A DNA stretch of 12,115 nucleotides, from NCBI GenBank assembly GCA_027317045.1, contig DAHVFI010000006.1, forward strand, positions 1 to 12,115, in the 5' to 3' direction. Under the pieces are notes generated by a model, which did not search any database, had not been told where the DNA came from, and was given only the letters and a program-made list of their open reading frames with translations. Within the stretch, counting starts at the first letter, position 1. Every line of letters starts with the position of its first letter. This document shows positions 7,909 to 12,115 of this stretch, piece by piece. The position numbers were made by a program, and so were the translations under genes. Source of the DNA: Gammaproteobacteria bacterium. GTDB taxonomy: Bacteria; Pseudomonadota; Gammaproteobacteria; Natronospirales; REEB76.

Positions 7909-7946
7909 TCGGACTAAGGTCGGACTAAGGGGTCAGAGCCCTTTAC
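7909..7946. repeat. Left terminal REP-like repeats of the RAYT element
   Basis: An 11-bp unit TCGGACTAAGG is tandemly repeated (7909-7919, 7920-7930) and runs into TAAGGGGTCAGAGCCCTTT (7926-7944). The latter can fold as a 5-bp hairpin (AAGGG/CCCTT) with a 7-nt loop. The 19-mer recurs inverted at 8680-8698. Such hairpin-forming ends are typical of REP-associated tyrosine transposases. Confidence 0.8.
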
Positions 7947-7992
7947 TGTGTTAGGCTGTTGGGGATAGGCATAAGCAGGGAAGAGTATTCCG

Positions 7993-8691
7993 GTGCCGAG
8001 GAAACCAAGATTTCAATTGCCCGGCGTCCCTACGCATGTTGTCCAACGCGGCAATAATCGGCAGCCTACTTTCTTCGGTCCTGATGACTACCAAGCATAC
8101 TTGCGGTGGGTGAGTGAAGGGTTGGGGCGTTATGGCTGTGAGTTGCACGCCTATGTGCTAATGACCAACCATGTGCATCTGCTTTTGTCGCCGGACACAC
8201 AGCAGGGCATCAGCCATTTGATGCAATACGTGGGCCGGCACTACGTGCCCTATGTCAATCGCGTCTACCGGCGCACGGGTACGCTGTGGGAAGGGCGATA
8301 CAAGGCCAGTCTGATTCAGGCAGAGCGTTACCTTCTGGTGTGCATGCGCTACATCGAGTTGAATCCGGTACGCGCCGGGATGGTGAAATCTCCCGCTCAG
8401 TATCGGTGGTCGAGTTATCGCGTCAATAGCCAAGGTCACGAGGATCAATTGATTACACCCCATGATTGTTATCGAGCATTAGCCCGGAATCAGGCGGCAC
8501 GACAAGTAGCCTATCGGGCGCTTTTCAGACAACCGCTAGCGTCAGAACAACTGAGCGAAGTACGTGCTGCCTGGAGCACTGGAACACCGCTGGGCAATGA
8601 CCGTTTTCGAGCCACCATTGAGCGGACCTTGAAAACGAAGGTAGGGCAGGCACAGCGTGGACGTCCGCAGAAATCCGTAAAAGGGCTCTGA
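7993..8691 (+). CDS. REP-associated tyrosine transposase (Y1_Tnp, HUH family)
   Basis: A 232-residue single-strand DNA transposase of the RAYT group. The HUH metal-binding motif is H60-V-H62 in M-T-N-H-V-H-L-L-L. The helix with the likely nucleophile is C-M-R-Y120-I-E-L-N-P-V-R-A-G-M-V; Y120 as the catalytic residue is my inference. The N-terminus P-R-K-P-R-F ... H-V-V-Q-R-G-N-N-R is typical. Start is GTG at 7993, with AGGGA at 7977-7981 about 11 nt upstream. The last codons (Lys-Gly-Leu-stop) are written by the right terminal repeat itself, with the TGA at 8689-8691 inside it. RAYTs are thought to act on REP hairpins such as those flanking this gene. Length is full and there is no frameshift, so it may be active. 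Confidence 0.93.
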   Translation: MPRKPRFQLPGVPTHVVQRGNNRQPTFFGPDDYQAYLRWVSEGLGRYGCELHAYVLMTNHVHLLLSPDTQQGISHLMQYVGRHYVPYVNRVYRRTGTLWEGRYKASLIQAERYLLVCMRYIELNPVRAGMVKSPAQYRWSSYRVNSQGHEDQLITPHDCYRALARNQAARQVAYRALFRQPLASEQLSEVRAAWSTGTPLGNDRFRATIERTLKTKVGQAQRGRPQKSVKGL

Positions 8692-8720
8692 CCCCTTAAC
8701 TCCGGACCCCTTAACTCCGA
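8680..8720. repeat. Right terminal REP-like repeats of the RAYT element
   Basis: AAAGGGCTCTGACCCCTTA (8680-8698) is the exact inverse of the left 19-mer. It overlaps two 15-bp tandem units, ACCCCTTAACTCCGG (8691-8705) and ACCCCTTAACTCCGA (8706-8720), which differ at one base. The repeat holds the transposase stop codon and ends one base before the VOC stop codon on the other strand. Confidence 0.8.
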
Positions 8721-9104
8721 TCAACTCTCACGACAAACCGCCTCCATATTGTTACCATCCGGATCAAGCACAAACGCAGCATAGTAGCCGGCGGGATAGC
8801 CCTCGTTGGTATCGCGTAGCCCAGGTGCTCCATTACCCTTACCACCCACTTTCAATGCAGCTGCATAGAAAGCATCTACATCCGCGCGAGTGCGTGCGGA
8901 AAATGCCGTGTGCTGCTTGATGTTGTGTGGATGGAATCGGTCGATCCAGAATAACGGGTAATCAATGCCATATCCCACAGCATCTTCGCCTGTGGCCGGG
9001 GGAAGTTGCATCACCCTACGTAGGCCCAAGGCGCCTAAAGCTGCATCATAGAAGATTGCGGACCGCCCAACATCCGCGACCCCAATGCCGGTGTGGTCAA
9101 TCAT
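8721..9104 (-). CDS. VOC family (glyoxalase-fold) protein, probable second integron cassette
   Basis: A 127-residue vicinal-oxygen-chelate protein with two beta-alpha-beta-beta-beta units. The first starts M-I-D-H-T-G-I-G-V with metal-ligand-type His4. The second has H-x-A-F-S-A and ends with the characteristic F-V-L-D-P-D-G-N-N-M-E-A-V strand. This subgroup is related to glyoxalase/bleomycin-resistance proteins; the substrate is unknown. The ATG at 9104 is chosen because H-T-G-I-G-V begins the domain and AGGGA precedes it; an in-frame ATG at 9131 lies in the attC R box. The gene starts 21 nt after the R' box, as in integron cassettes, where VOC proteins are frequent cargo. The expected downstream attC is missing: the RAYT right repeat abuts the TGA. 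Confidence 0.88.
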   Translation of the reverse strand: MIDHTGIGVADVGRSAIFYDAALGALGLRRVMQLPPATGEDAVGYGIDYPLFWIDRFHPHNIKQHTAFSARTRADVDAFYAAALKVGGKGNGAPGLRDTNEGYPAGYYAAFVLDPDGNNMEAVCRES

Positions 9105-9125
9105 TGCGCTTGATTTCCCTTTGCC

Positions 9126-9215
9126 GCCCAACGATTGCCTTGACCTGCACCGCCCAGGAGCCAGCCGCGCAGCATCGCTTTGTTTCCCGGCGTCCGGTCG
9201 AGGGCGCGGTTAGGT
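9126..9215 (-). other. Integron attC recombination site
   Basis: Read on the minus strand: R'' ACCTAAC (9215-9209), 5-nt spacer, L'' CCTCGAC (9203-9197), variable middle, L' GTCAAGG (9144-9138), 5-nt spacer, R' GTTGGGC (9132-9126). Both R boxes fit RYYYAAC/GTTRRRY. The L boxes pair over 7 bp with one wobble (8 bp with the next C-G), and both unpaired central spacers are 5 nt. The total of 90 bp is within the known attC range. The stop codon of the upstream antitoxin gene is inside R'', and the VOC gene starts just past R', the standard cassette layout. Confidence 0.85.
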
Positions 9216-9413
9216 TGCGATTCGCTTCTTAGAGAGGTAATCACGGAGTGCGCGATTTACGGACTCGGAATCCGGAAACTCCTTGTGCAAATCCGGGTCG
9301 ATTAAAACCAAATTCGTACCTTCCCGATACCGTTTGGCATACTTGCCCCGGACCCCCGATTTGATGAGGTCCTCAGGATATTCCTCTCGGAGAGTGTCTT
9401 TATCGTTGCTCAT
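9210..9413 (-). CDS. Antitoxin of BrnT pair 2 (ribbon-helix-helix-like)
   Basis: A 67-residue acidic-to-basic protein directly after a BrnT toxin gene, overlapping its end. The core reads V-R-G-K-Y-A-K-R-Y, then a strand T-N-L-V-L-I-D-P-D-L and helices E-F-P-D-S-E-S-V-N-R-A-L-R-D-Y-L, a compact ribbon-helix-helix pattern often found beside BrnT but distinct from the antitoxin of pair 1. The ATG at 9413 is preferred, with a weak GAAGAG upstream. The GTG at 9428 would give 72 residues and a 29-bp overlap but has no ribosome site. The stop codon TAA lies in the attC R'' box. Neutralisation of the toxin is inferred from position. Confidence 0.75.
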   Translation of the reverse strand: MSNDKDTLREEYPEDLIKSGVRGKYAKRYREGTNLVLIDPDLHKEFPDSESVNRALRDYLSKKRIAT

Positions 9414-9675
9414 AGGCTCTTCGCTCACGCGGCGTCATTTCTCGCGCCGAGATAATTCGAATACGGTCACTACGCTCCGTATAGGATACCACCAGGTATC
9501 TGGCTGTCTTCGAAAGCCCAAAAATCAAGTACCTATCTTCATCCTCTGAATGGTCCGGATCTCGCACGCTTGACGAATAATCGTCGTCAAATACCTCGCT
9601 CGCCTCCAATAACGAAACGCTGTGCTTCGCCTCATTCGCTCTGGCCTTCGCCGCATCCCATTCGAACTCAAGCAC
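9400..9675 (-). CDS. brnT: BrnT-type ribonuclease toxin (pair 2, cassette-borne)
   Basis: A 91-residue BrnT toxin. The family motif is at the N-terminus (F-E-W-D-A-A-K ... N-E-A-K-H-S-V-S-L), followed by E-A-S-E-V-F-D-D, D-P-D-H-S-E-D-E-D-R-Y and the C-terminal R-I-R-I-I-S-A-R-E-M-T-P-R-E-R-R-A-Y-E, close to consensus. The expected G after K-H is Ser here. The GTG start at 9675 has AAGGA about 7 nt upstream and begins 17 nt after the cassette boundary. It is only distantly similar to the BrnT of pair 1 (motifs shared, little else), so the pairs are not a recent duplication. Toxin/antitoxin pairs are thought to stabilise cassette arrays; RNase activity is inferred. Confidence 0.88.
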   Translation of the reverse strand: MLEFEWDAAKARANEAKHSVSLLEASEVFDDDYSSSVRDPDHSEDEDRYLIFGLSKTARYLVVSYTERSDRIRIISAREMTPRERRAYEQR

Positions 9676-9691
9676 GCTGTTTCCTTCGGAA

Positions 9692-9710
9692 ACCTAACCT
9701 GTATTAGGAG
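9692..9710 (-). other. attI-like simple site at the cassette's outer boundary
   Basis: The cassette's upstream R box GTTAGGT (minus strand, 9698-9692) is preceded by CCTAATACAG, giving an inverted CCTAA/TTAGG pair. This closely resembles the L-R core of class 1 attI (CCTAAAACAAA then GTTAGGC, from memory). No matching attC arm is found in the next 135 bp, so this end is not an ordinary cassette-cassette junction. No integrase gene lies beside it. It may equally be a secondary integration site. Confidence 0.35.
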
Positions 9711-9780
9711 GAAATCGGCGATATTGCAGTTTCACCGCGTTCCATATAATTCCGAGTCTATACCACTCCAGCTGAGACAT
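9694..9780 (-). CDS. Possible 28-residue small ORF ending in the cassette R box
   Basis: A short ORF M-S-Q-L-E-W-Y-R-L-G-I-I-W-N ... with AGAGG 5 nt before its ATG. Its TAG stop is formed at the R box, so any longer gene there would have been truncated by cassette insertion. It has no recognised relatives and is compatible with chance. The rest of the 9699-9881 stretch shows no gene on either strand. Confidence 0.15.
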   Translation of the reverse strand: MSQLEWYRLGIIWNAVKLQYRRFPPNTG

Positions 9781-9881
9781 AAAAACCTCTGAGTTCCGCG
9801 GGGGTGCGGAGCCCTCCTGGTTGAATGGCACAAGAACCCGTCTGCCTGAAATGCGGGATTCAGTAACCGTATTTCTCATAA

Positions 9882-9913
9882 GAAAAAACACCCACGGTAC
9901 CCCCGTGGGTGTT
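9882..9913 (-). terminator. Rho-independent terminator of the S10 carboxypeptidase gene
   Basis: A perfect 11-bp stem (AACACCCACGG 9887-9897 with CCGTGGGTGTT 9903-9913), a 5-nt loop and, on the minus strand, a run of six T (two of them in the stem). It lies 26 nt past the TAA/TGA end of the carboxypeptidase gene and separates it from the cassette genes that follow on the same strand. Confidence 0.92.
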
Positions 9914-9939
9914 GCTTGCCTGATTGCAGATTCCGCGGT

Positions 9940-11505
9940 TCAGCCTCCAGCGGCTGCGTTTTCGATAAAGCTGTCGATGTCGTGATCCACCCGCGGTAGC
10001 ACCTTGGGATTGAAGTACAGCATGTGGCCCACCGGATAGAAATACCAATGCACGTTCTTTTGAATCGCCGCCGGCAGTTTCATGTGGTTCAAGGTGTACT
10101 CGGTGGCGAAGAACGGCGTGGCGGTGTCGTAATAGCCGTTGTTCATCATCAGCTGCATGCCTGGGTCGTTGCTCATGGCGCGCGCCAGCGCCGGCGCCAC
10201 ATTGGTGCCGCAGCAGGTGGTGCGGTTGCCGACGCCCATGCCCAGCTCGCTCAGGGGCGGGAAAAACTTCCAGTCCCAGGCGCGGAACACGGCGCCGCTG
10301 CTTTGCAGGTAGGGCCGGTCGCTGTGATATTTCAAGGTCTGGGTCACGTACTGGTTCAGCAGCGCCGTGAGCGCACCCGAATAGGCCGTGGTGGTGGCCC
10401 CCAGGGAGTCACGACCGGGCCACGGCAGCAGGGGCTGCAGTTCCGGCGTGGTGTAGCGCTCGTCGTAGCGGCCGGTCATGGTGTCGTTGCCCATGACATT
10501 GCGCTGGAAAACCGGCAGTGGAATGCGCAGATCCGCCTTGAGCCACAGCGACACCGGAAGTCCGGTGTACTGCGCGAGTTGCGCAGCCATCTGCTGTTTG
10601 TCCGCGGCCGGCAGGGCCGAACCCTGGAACAACGCGTTTGCATACGGGCCGGCGGCGAACTGTTCCACCTGCTTCACATAGGCGGCCAGCTCCGGCGGCA
10701 TCGGGTTCAACCGGTGGTGATACCAGGCGATGGCGGCATAGGAGGGCAGGTAGCTGATGTAGGGCAGGTCGTTGCCTGGGGTGGCGTCGATGCTGCCGAA
10801 ATCCAGCACTGTGGAGCACATGATGACGCCATTCAGGTAAATGCCCTGGTTCACCAAGTCATTGGCCAGCACTGCGTTGCGTGTCGTTCCATAGCTTTCG
10901 CCCAGCAGGAACTTGGGCGAATTCCAACGGCCGTTGAGGCTGATGTAGCGCTGGATGAATTGGGCGAAGGCCTTGCCATCCTGGCTGACGCCGTAGAAAT
11001 CCTTGGGCTGGCCCTGGCCGACGATGCGGCTGTAGCCGGTGCCCACGGCATCAATGAACACCAGATCGGTGCTCTTCAGAATGCTGTATTCATTGTTCAC
11101 CAGCCGGTAGGGCGGCTGCTCGGTTTTGATGTCACCGGGTGCCGGCCAGGTTATGCGCCGCGGACCGAAGCCGCCGATATCCACCAACGCCGAGGCAAAG
11201 CCGGGGCCGCCGTTATAGGTGAACGTGATCGGGCGTGTGCCCGGCTGAGCGCCGTCTTTGATGTAGGCGATGTAGAACACGCTGGCGGTCGGCTGGTTCT
11301 TGTCGGTTTTGAGCAGCAGCGTGCCGGCAGTGGCGGTGTATTTGATGGTGGTGCCGTCGATCGTCACGCTGTGCTGGGTGCGCACGGCGGTCTCTGCGGG
11401 CACCGGATTTTCCGGCGGTTTGGTTTCCGCAGCGGCCGCGGCGGAAGCCGCCGGCATAATCACCGGCAGCGCGCACAGAGACAATAGCATCAACAGGCGT
11501 TTCAT
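9940..11505 (-). CDS. S10 family serine carboxypeptidase
   Basis: A 521-residue secreted or periplasmic carboxypeptidase that would release C-terminal amino acids from peptides, typically at acidic pH in this family. A signal peptide (1-23, M-K-R-L-L-M-L-L-S-L ... A-S-A) is present. The oxyanion segment is F-T-Y-N-G-G-P-G-F-A-S (about 95-105), the nucleophile S204 in G-E-S-Y-G, D460 in N-G-Y-Y-D-T-A-T-P and H494 in P-V-G-H-M-L-Y. The length is normal. The ATG at 11505 is chosen because it begins the signal peptide and has AGGA upstream; the frame extends 13 codons further without adding anything credible. A long open frame on the plus strand across this gene is an antisense shadow. A strong terminator follows, and it diverges from the cupredoxin gene. 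Confidence 0.93.
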   Translation of the reverse strand: MKRLLMLLSLCALPVIMPAASAAAAAETKPPENPVPAETAVRTQHSVTIDGTTIKYTATAGTLLLKTDKNQPTASVFYIAYIKDGAQPGTRPITFTYNGGPGFASALVDIGGFGPRRITWPAPGDIKTEQPPYRLVNNEYSILKSTDLVFIDAVGTGYSRIVGQGQPKDFYGVSQDGKAFAQFIQRYISLNGRWNSPKFLLGESYGTTRNAVLANDLVNQGIYLNGVIMCSTVLDFGSIDATPGNDLPYISYLPSYAAIAWYHHRLNPMPPELAAYVKQVEQFAAGPYANALFQGSALPAADKQQMAAQLAQYTGLPVSLWLKADLRIPLPVFQRNVMGNDTMTGRYDERYTTPELQPLLPWPGRDSLGATTTAYSGALTALLNQYVTQTLKYHSDRPYLQSSGAVFRAWDWKFFPPLSELGMGVGNRTTCCGTNVAPALARAMSNDPGMQLMMNNGYYDTATPFFATEYTLNHMKLPAAIQKNVHWYFYPVGHMLYFNPKVLPRVDHDIDSFIENAAAGG

Positions 11506-11602
11506 GACTGGGGTCCTAGTTCTTGGTTGGCAACTTTGTGACATTATGACGGTCTACACGTTCCATATTTCATTCCTGTTTGGATATTTTAAGAGGAGCT
11601 CC
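11506..11602. promoter_or_regulatory. Divergent promoter region, S10 peptidase / cupredoxin
   Basis: A 97-bp AT-rich spacer. On the minus strand CATAAT (11548-11543) is a good -10 box about 38 nt before the carboxypeptidase ATG, without a clear -35. On the plus strand a GAGGAG ribosome site (11593-11598) lies 4 nt before the cupredoxin start; no strong plus-strand promoter is evident. Confidence 0.35.
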
Positions 11603-11890
11603 ATGAAAACAGCTTCAGCTTTGGCGGCCGGCCTCGTGTTGGCCATGTTGGCAGGTACGACACTCGCCGGTGGCATGAGCAAGCCGGCAAGCGCTGGTGA
11701 ACACTTCCCCTTTGGCCATCCCGGCCACGGCACCGGACCGGTGCACGTGATTCACATCCGCGCGCTCGACACGCTGCGTTTCGACCCGTCGCGCATTGTC
11801 GTGACCCGCGGCGAAACCGTGAAATTCGTAGTCATCAACGTGGGCAAGCTGGCGCACGAATTCGTGATCGGCGATGCCGCCGAGCAGGCC
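11603..11890 (+). CDS. Cupredoxin (plastocyanin/azurin-like), N-terminal part; broken by a chimeric junction
   Basis: The first 96 or so residues of an exported copper protein. A signal peptide (1 to about 22, M-K-T-A-S-A-L-A-A ... T-L-A) is followed by a His/Gly-rich stretch, a beta-strand I-H-I-R-A-L-D-T-L-R-F-D-P and G-E-T-V-K-F-V-V-I-N-V-G-K-L-A-H85-E-F-V-I-G-D. H85 is the expected first copper ligand. Family members continue with an A-E-Q-x-x-H/M-rich stretch and a second ligand cluster about 40-50 residues on. Here the frame instead becomes a charged sequence with no cupredoxin features, open to the window edge, which is the antisense of a TauE/SafE gene. GAGGAG precedes the ATG. The intact gene must continue elsewhere. 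Confidence 0.8.
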
Positions 11891-12115
11891 GCTTGCCGCG
11901 CCCACCGCCGGATTGAGCCAGCGCTCGAGGCGCGGCGTGACGCGGATTCCCGGCCGGAAATGCACGAGCAGCGGCAGGACGATCACGATCGCGCCGATCG
12001 CGAGGTCGAGGATCCTCTCGGGGACGACGACGAGAAGCCGGGCGCCGAGCATGATGGTGACGAAGAGCGTGAGGGCCAGCATGCGGAAGCGCCGCAGCAT
12101 GGCCAGGAACAGACC
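11870..12115 (-). CDS. TauE/SafE (TSUP) family membrane protein, internal fragment
   Basis: An 82-residue open frame entering from the right edge. Two hydrophobic helices (L-A-L-T-L-F-V-T-I-M-L-G-A-R-L-L-V-V-V and I-L-D-L-A-I-G-A-I-V-I-V-L-P-L-L) and a linker W-L-N-P-A-V-G-A-A-S-G-L-L-G-G-I match the middle of the TSUP anion/sulfite exporter fold. There the second half starts with a glycine-rich G-x-L-G-G-I. The C-terminal half is missing: after G-G-I-A the sequence becomes antisense cupredoxin. No natural start or stop is present, so it is an internal fragment cut at both ends. Substrate unknown. Confidence 0.75.

Larger units (their letters stand above)
7909..8720 (+). mobile_element. RAYT (IS200-like) element with terminal inverted repeats
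   Basis: An 812-bp unit: left tandem repeats and hairpin, one Y1 transposase gene, right hairpin and tandem repeats. The 19-bp ends match exactly in inverted orientation, and the match continues as GTAAA versus GTAAAA inside. The outer tandem units differ in period (11 bp left, 15 bp right). No target duplication is seen, as expected for single-strand HUH transposition. The exact outer boundaries are inferred from the repeats. The right boundary falls directly on the stop codon of the VOC gene. Confidence 0.75.
9132..9697 (-). mobile_element. Complete integron gene cassette carrying a BrnT-type toxin/antitoxin pair
   Basis: A 566-bp cassette running from the T after the cut point in GTTAGGT (minus strand, 9698-9692) to the G of the R' box at 9132. 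If excised as a circle, the joined R' would be G plus TTAGGT, which exactly complements this cassette's own R'' (ACCTAAC). The hybrid R' now present in the array (GTTGGGC) does not. This self-match is the signature of a true cassette boundary. The body is AT-richer than its surroundings: by hand count 9301-9600 is 49% GC, against about 70% on a sampled line of the carboxypeptidase gene (10201-10260). The genes have their own upstream region and lie past a strong terminator. Confidence 0.8.

Noticed and set aside
7950..7956. GTTAGGC, a perfect attC-type R box inside the RAYT leader
   Set aside because: No RYYYAAC partner with matching L boxes lies within 140 bp; a lone GTTRRRY is expected every 1 kb or so per strand.
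9692..9826. A second attC between ACCTAAC (9692-9698) and GTTGAAT (9820-9826)
   Set aside because: The R boxes fit the loose consensus, but the L boxes at equal 5-nt spacing do not pair; only an asymmetric AGGAGG/CCTCCT match exists.
10024..11487. A 487-residue plus-strand frame opposite the S10 peptidase
   Set aside because: It is an antisense shadow caused by high GC at third positions; the minus frame has a full catalytic triad, signal peptide and terminator.
11891..12115. Charged, His/Asp/Glu-rich C-terminal domain of the cupredoxin frame
   Set aside because: It is the antisense reading of a hydrophobic TSUP segment, which naturally yields charged residues.
1..12115. CRISPR arrays, tRNA or rRNA genes
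   Set aside because: No regularly spaced repeats, cloverleaf-like sequence or rRNA-like segment was recognised.

Overview
The window is a roughly 60% GC, densely coded bacterial fragment. It most likely comes from a gammaproteobacterium of the Xanthomonadales/Nevskiales kind. That placement is an inference from the mix of a POT peptide permease, a periplasmic dipeptidyl peptidase IV, an S10 carboxypeptidase, PilZ and TonB-type proteins, a PA0069-like radical SAM protein and a REP-associated transposase; no rRNA or other strong phylogenetic marker is present.

Left part (1-7225), chromosomal backbone: the N-terminal end of a proton-coupled oligopeptide transporter (minus, cut by the window edge) diverges from a PilZ c-di-GMP-binding protein (plus). 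A PA0069-type radical SAM protein (minus) diverges from a plus-strand run made of a lipoprotein with two TonB-C-like units, a glutathione S-transferase, an ACS-like MFS transporter and a dipeptidyl peptidase IV. The last two overlap by ATGA. A hairpin follows the peptidase gene.

Middle part (7306-9710), mobile accessory island: there are two different BrnT-type toxin/antitoxin pairs, a glyoxalase-fold (VOC) protein and a REP-associated tyrosine transposase (RAYT) with 19-bp terminal inverted repeats. The right-hand toxin/antitoxin pair is a complete integron gene cassette. The antitoxin stop codon lies in the R'' box of a 90-bp attC, and the six bases at the cassette's 5' boundary exactly complement that R'' box. 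The VOC gene begins 21 nt beyond the recombination site, as a second cassette would, but its own attC is absent: the RAYT element abuts its stop codon. No integrase gene is visible, so this looks like a solitary cassette cluster (CALIN-like).

Right part (9882-12115): an S10 serine carypeptidase-type (serine carboxypeptidase family) gene with a strong rho-independent terminator lies on the minus strand, diverging from a cupredoxin gene. The cupredoxin reading frame is broken off at about 11870-11890, where the sequence switches to the antisense of the middle of a TauE/SafE (TSUP) membrane protein. This is a head-on chimera with no gene ends between the two, either a misassembly or a recent rearrangement.

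Together the backbone genes suggest use of exogenous peptides: S10 and DPP IV exopeptidases in the envelope with a POT permease for di/tripeptides. The function of the MFS partner of DPP IV is not determined.
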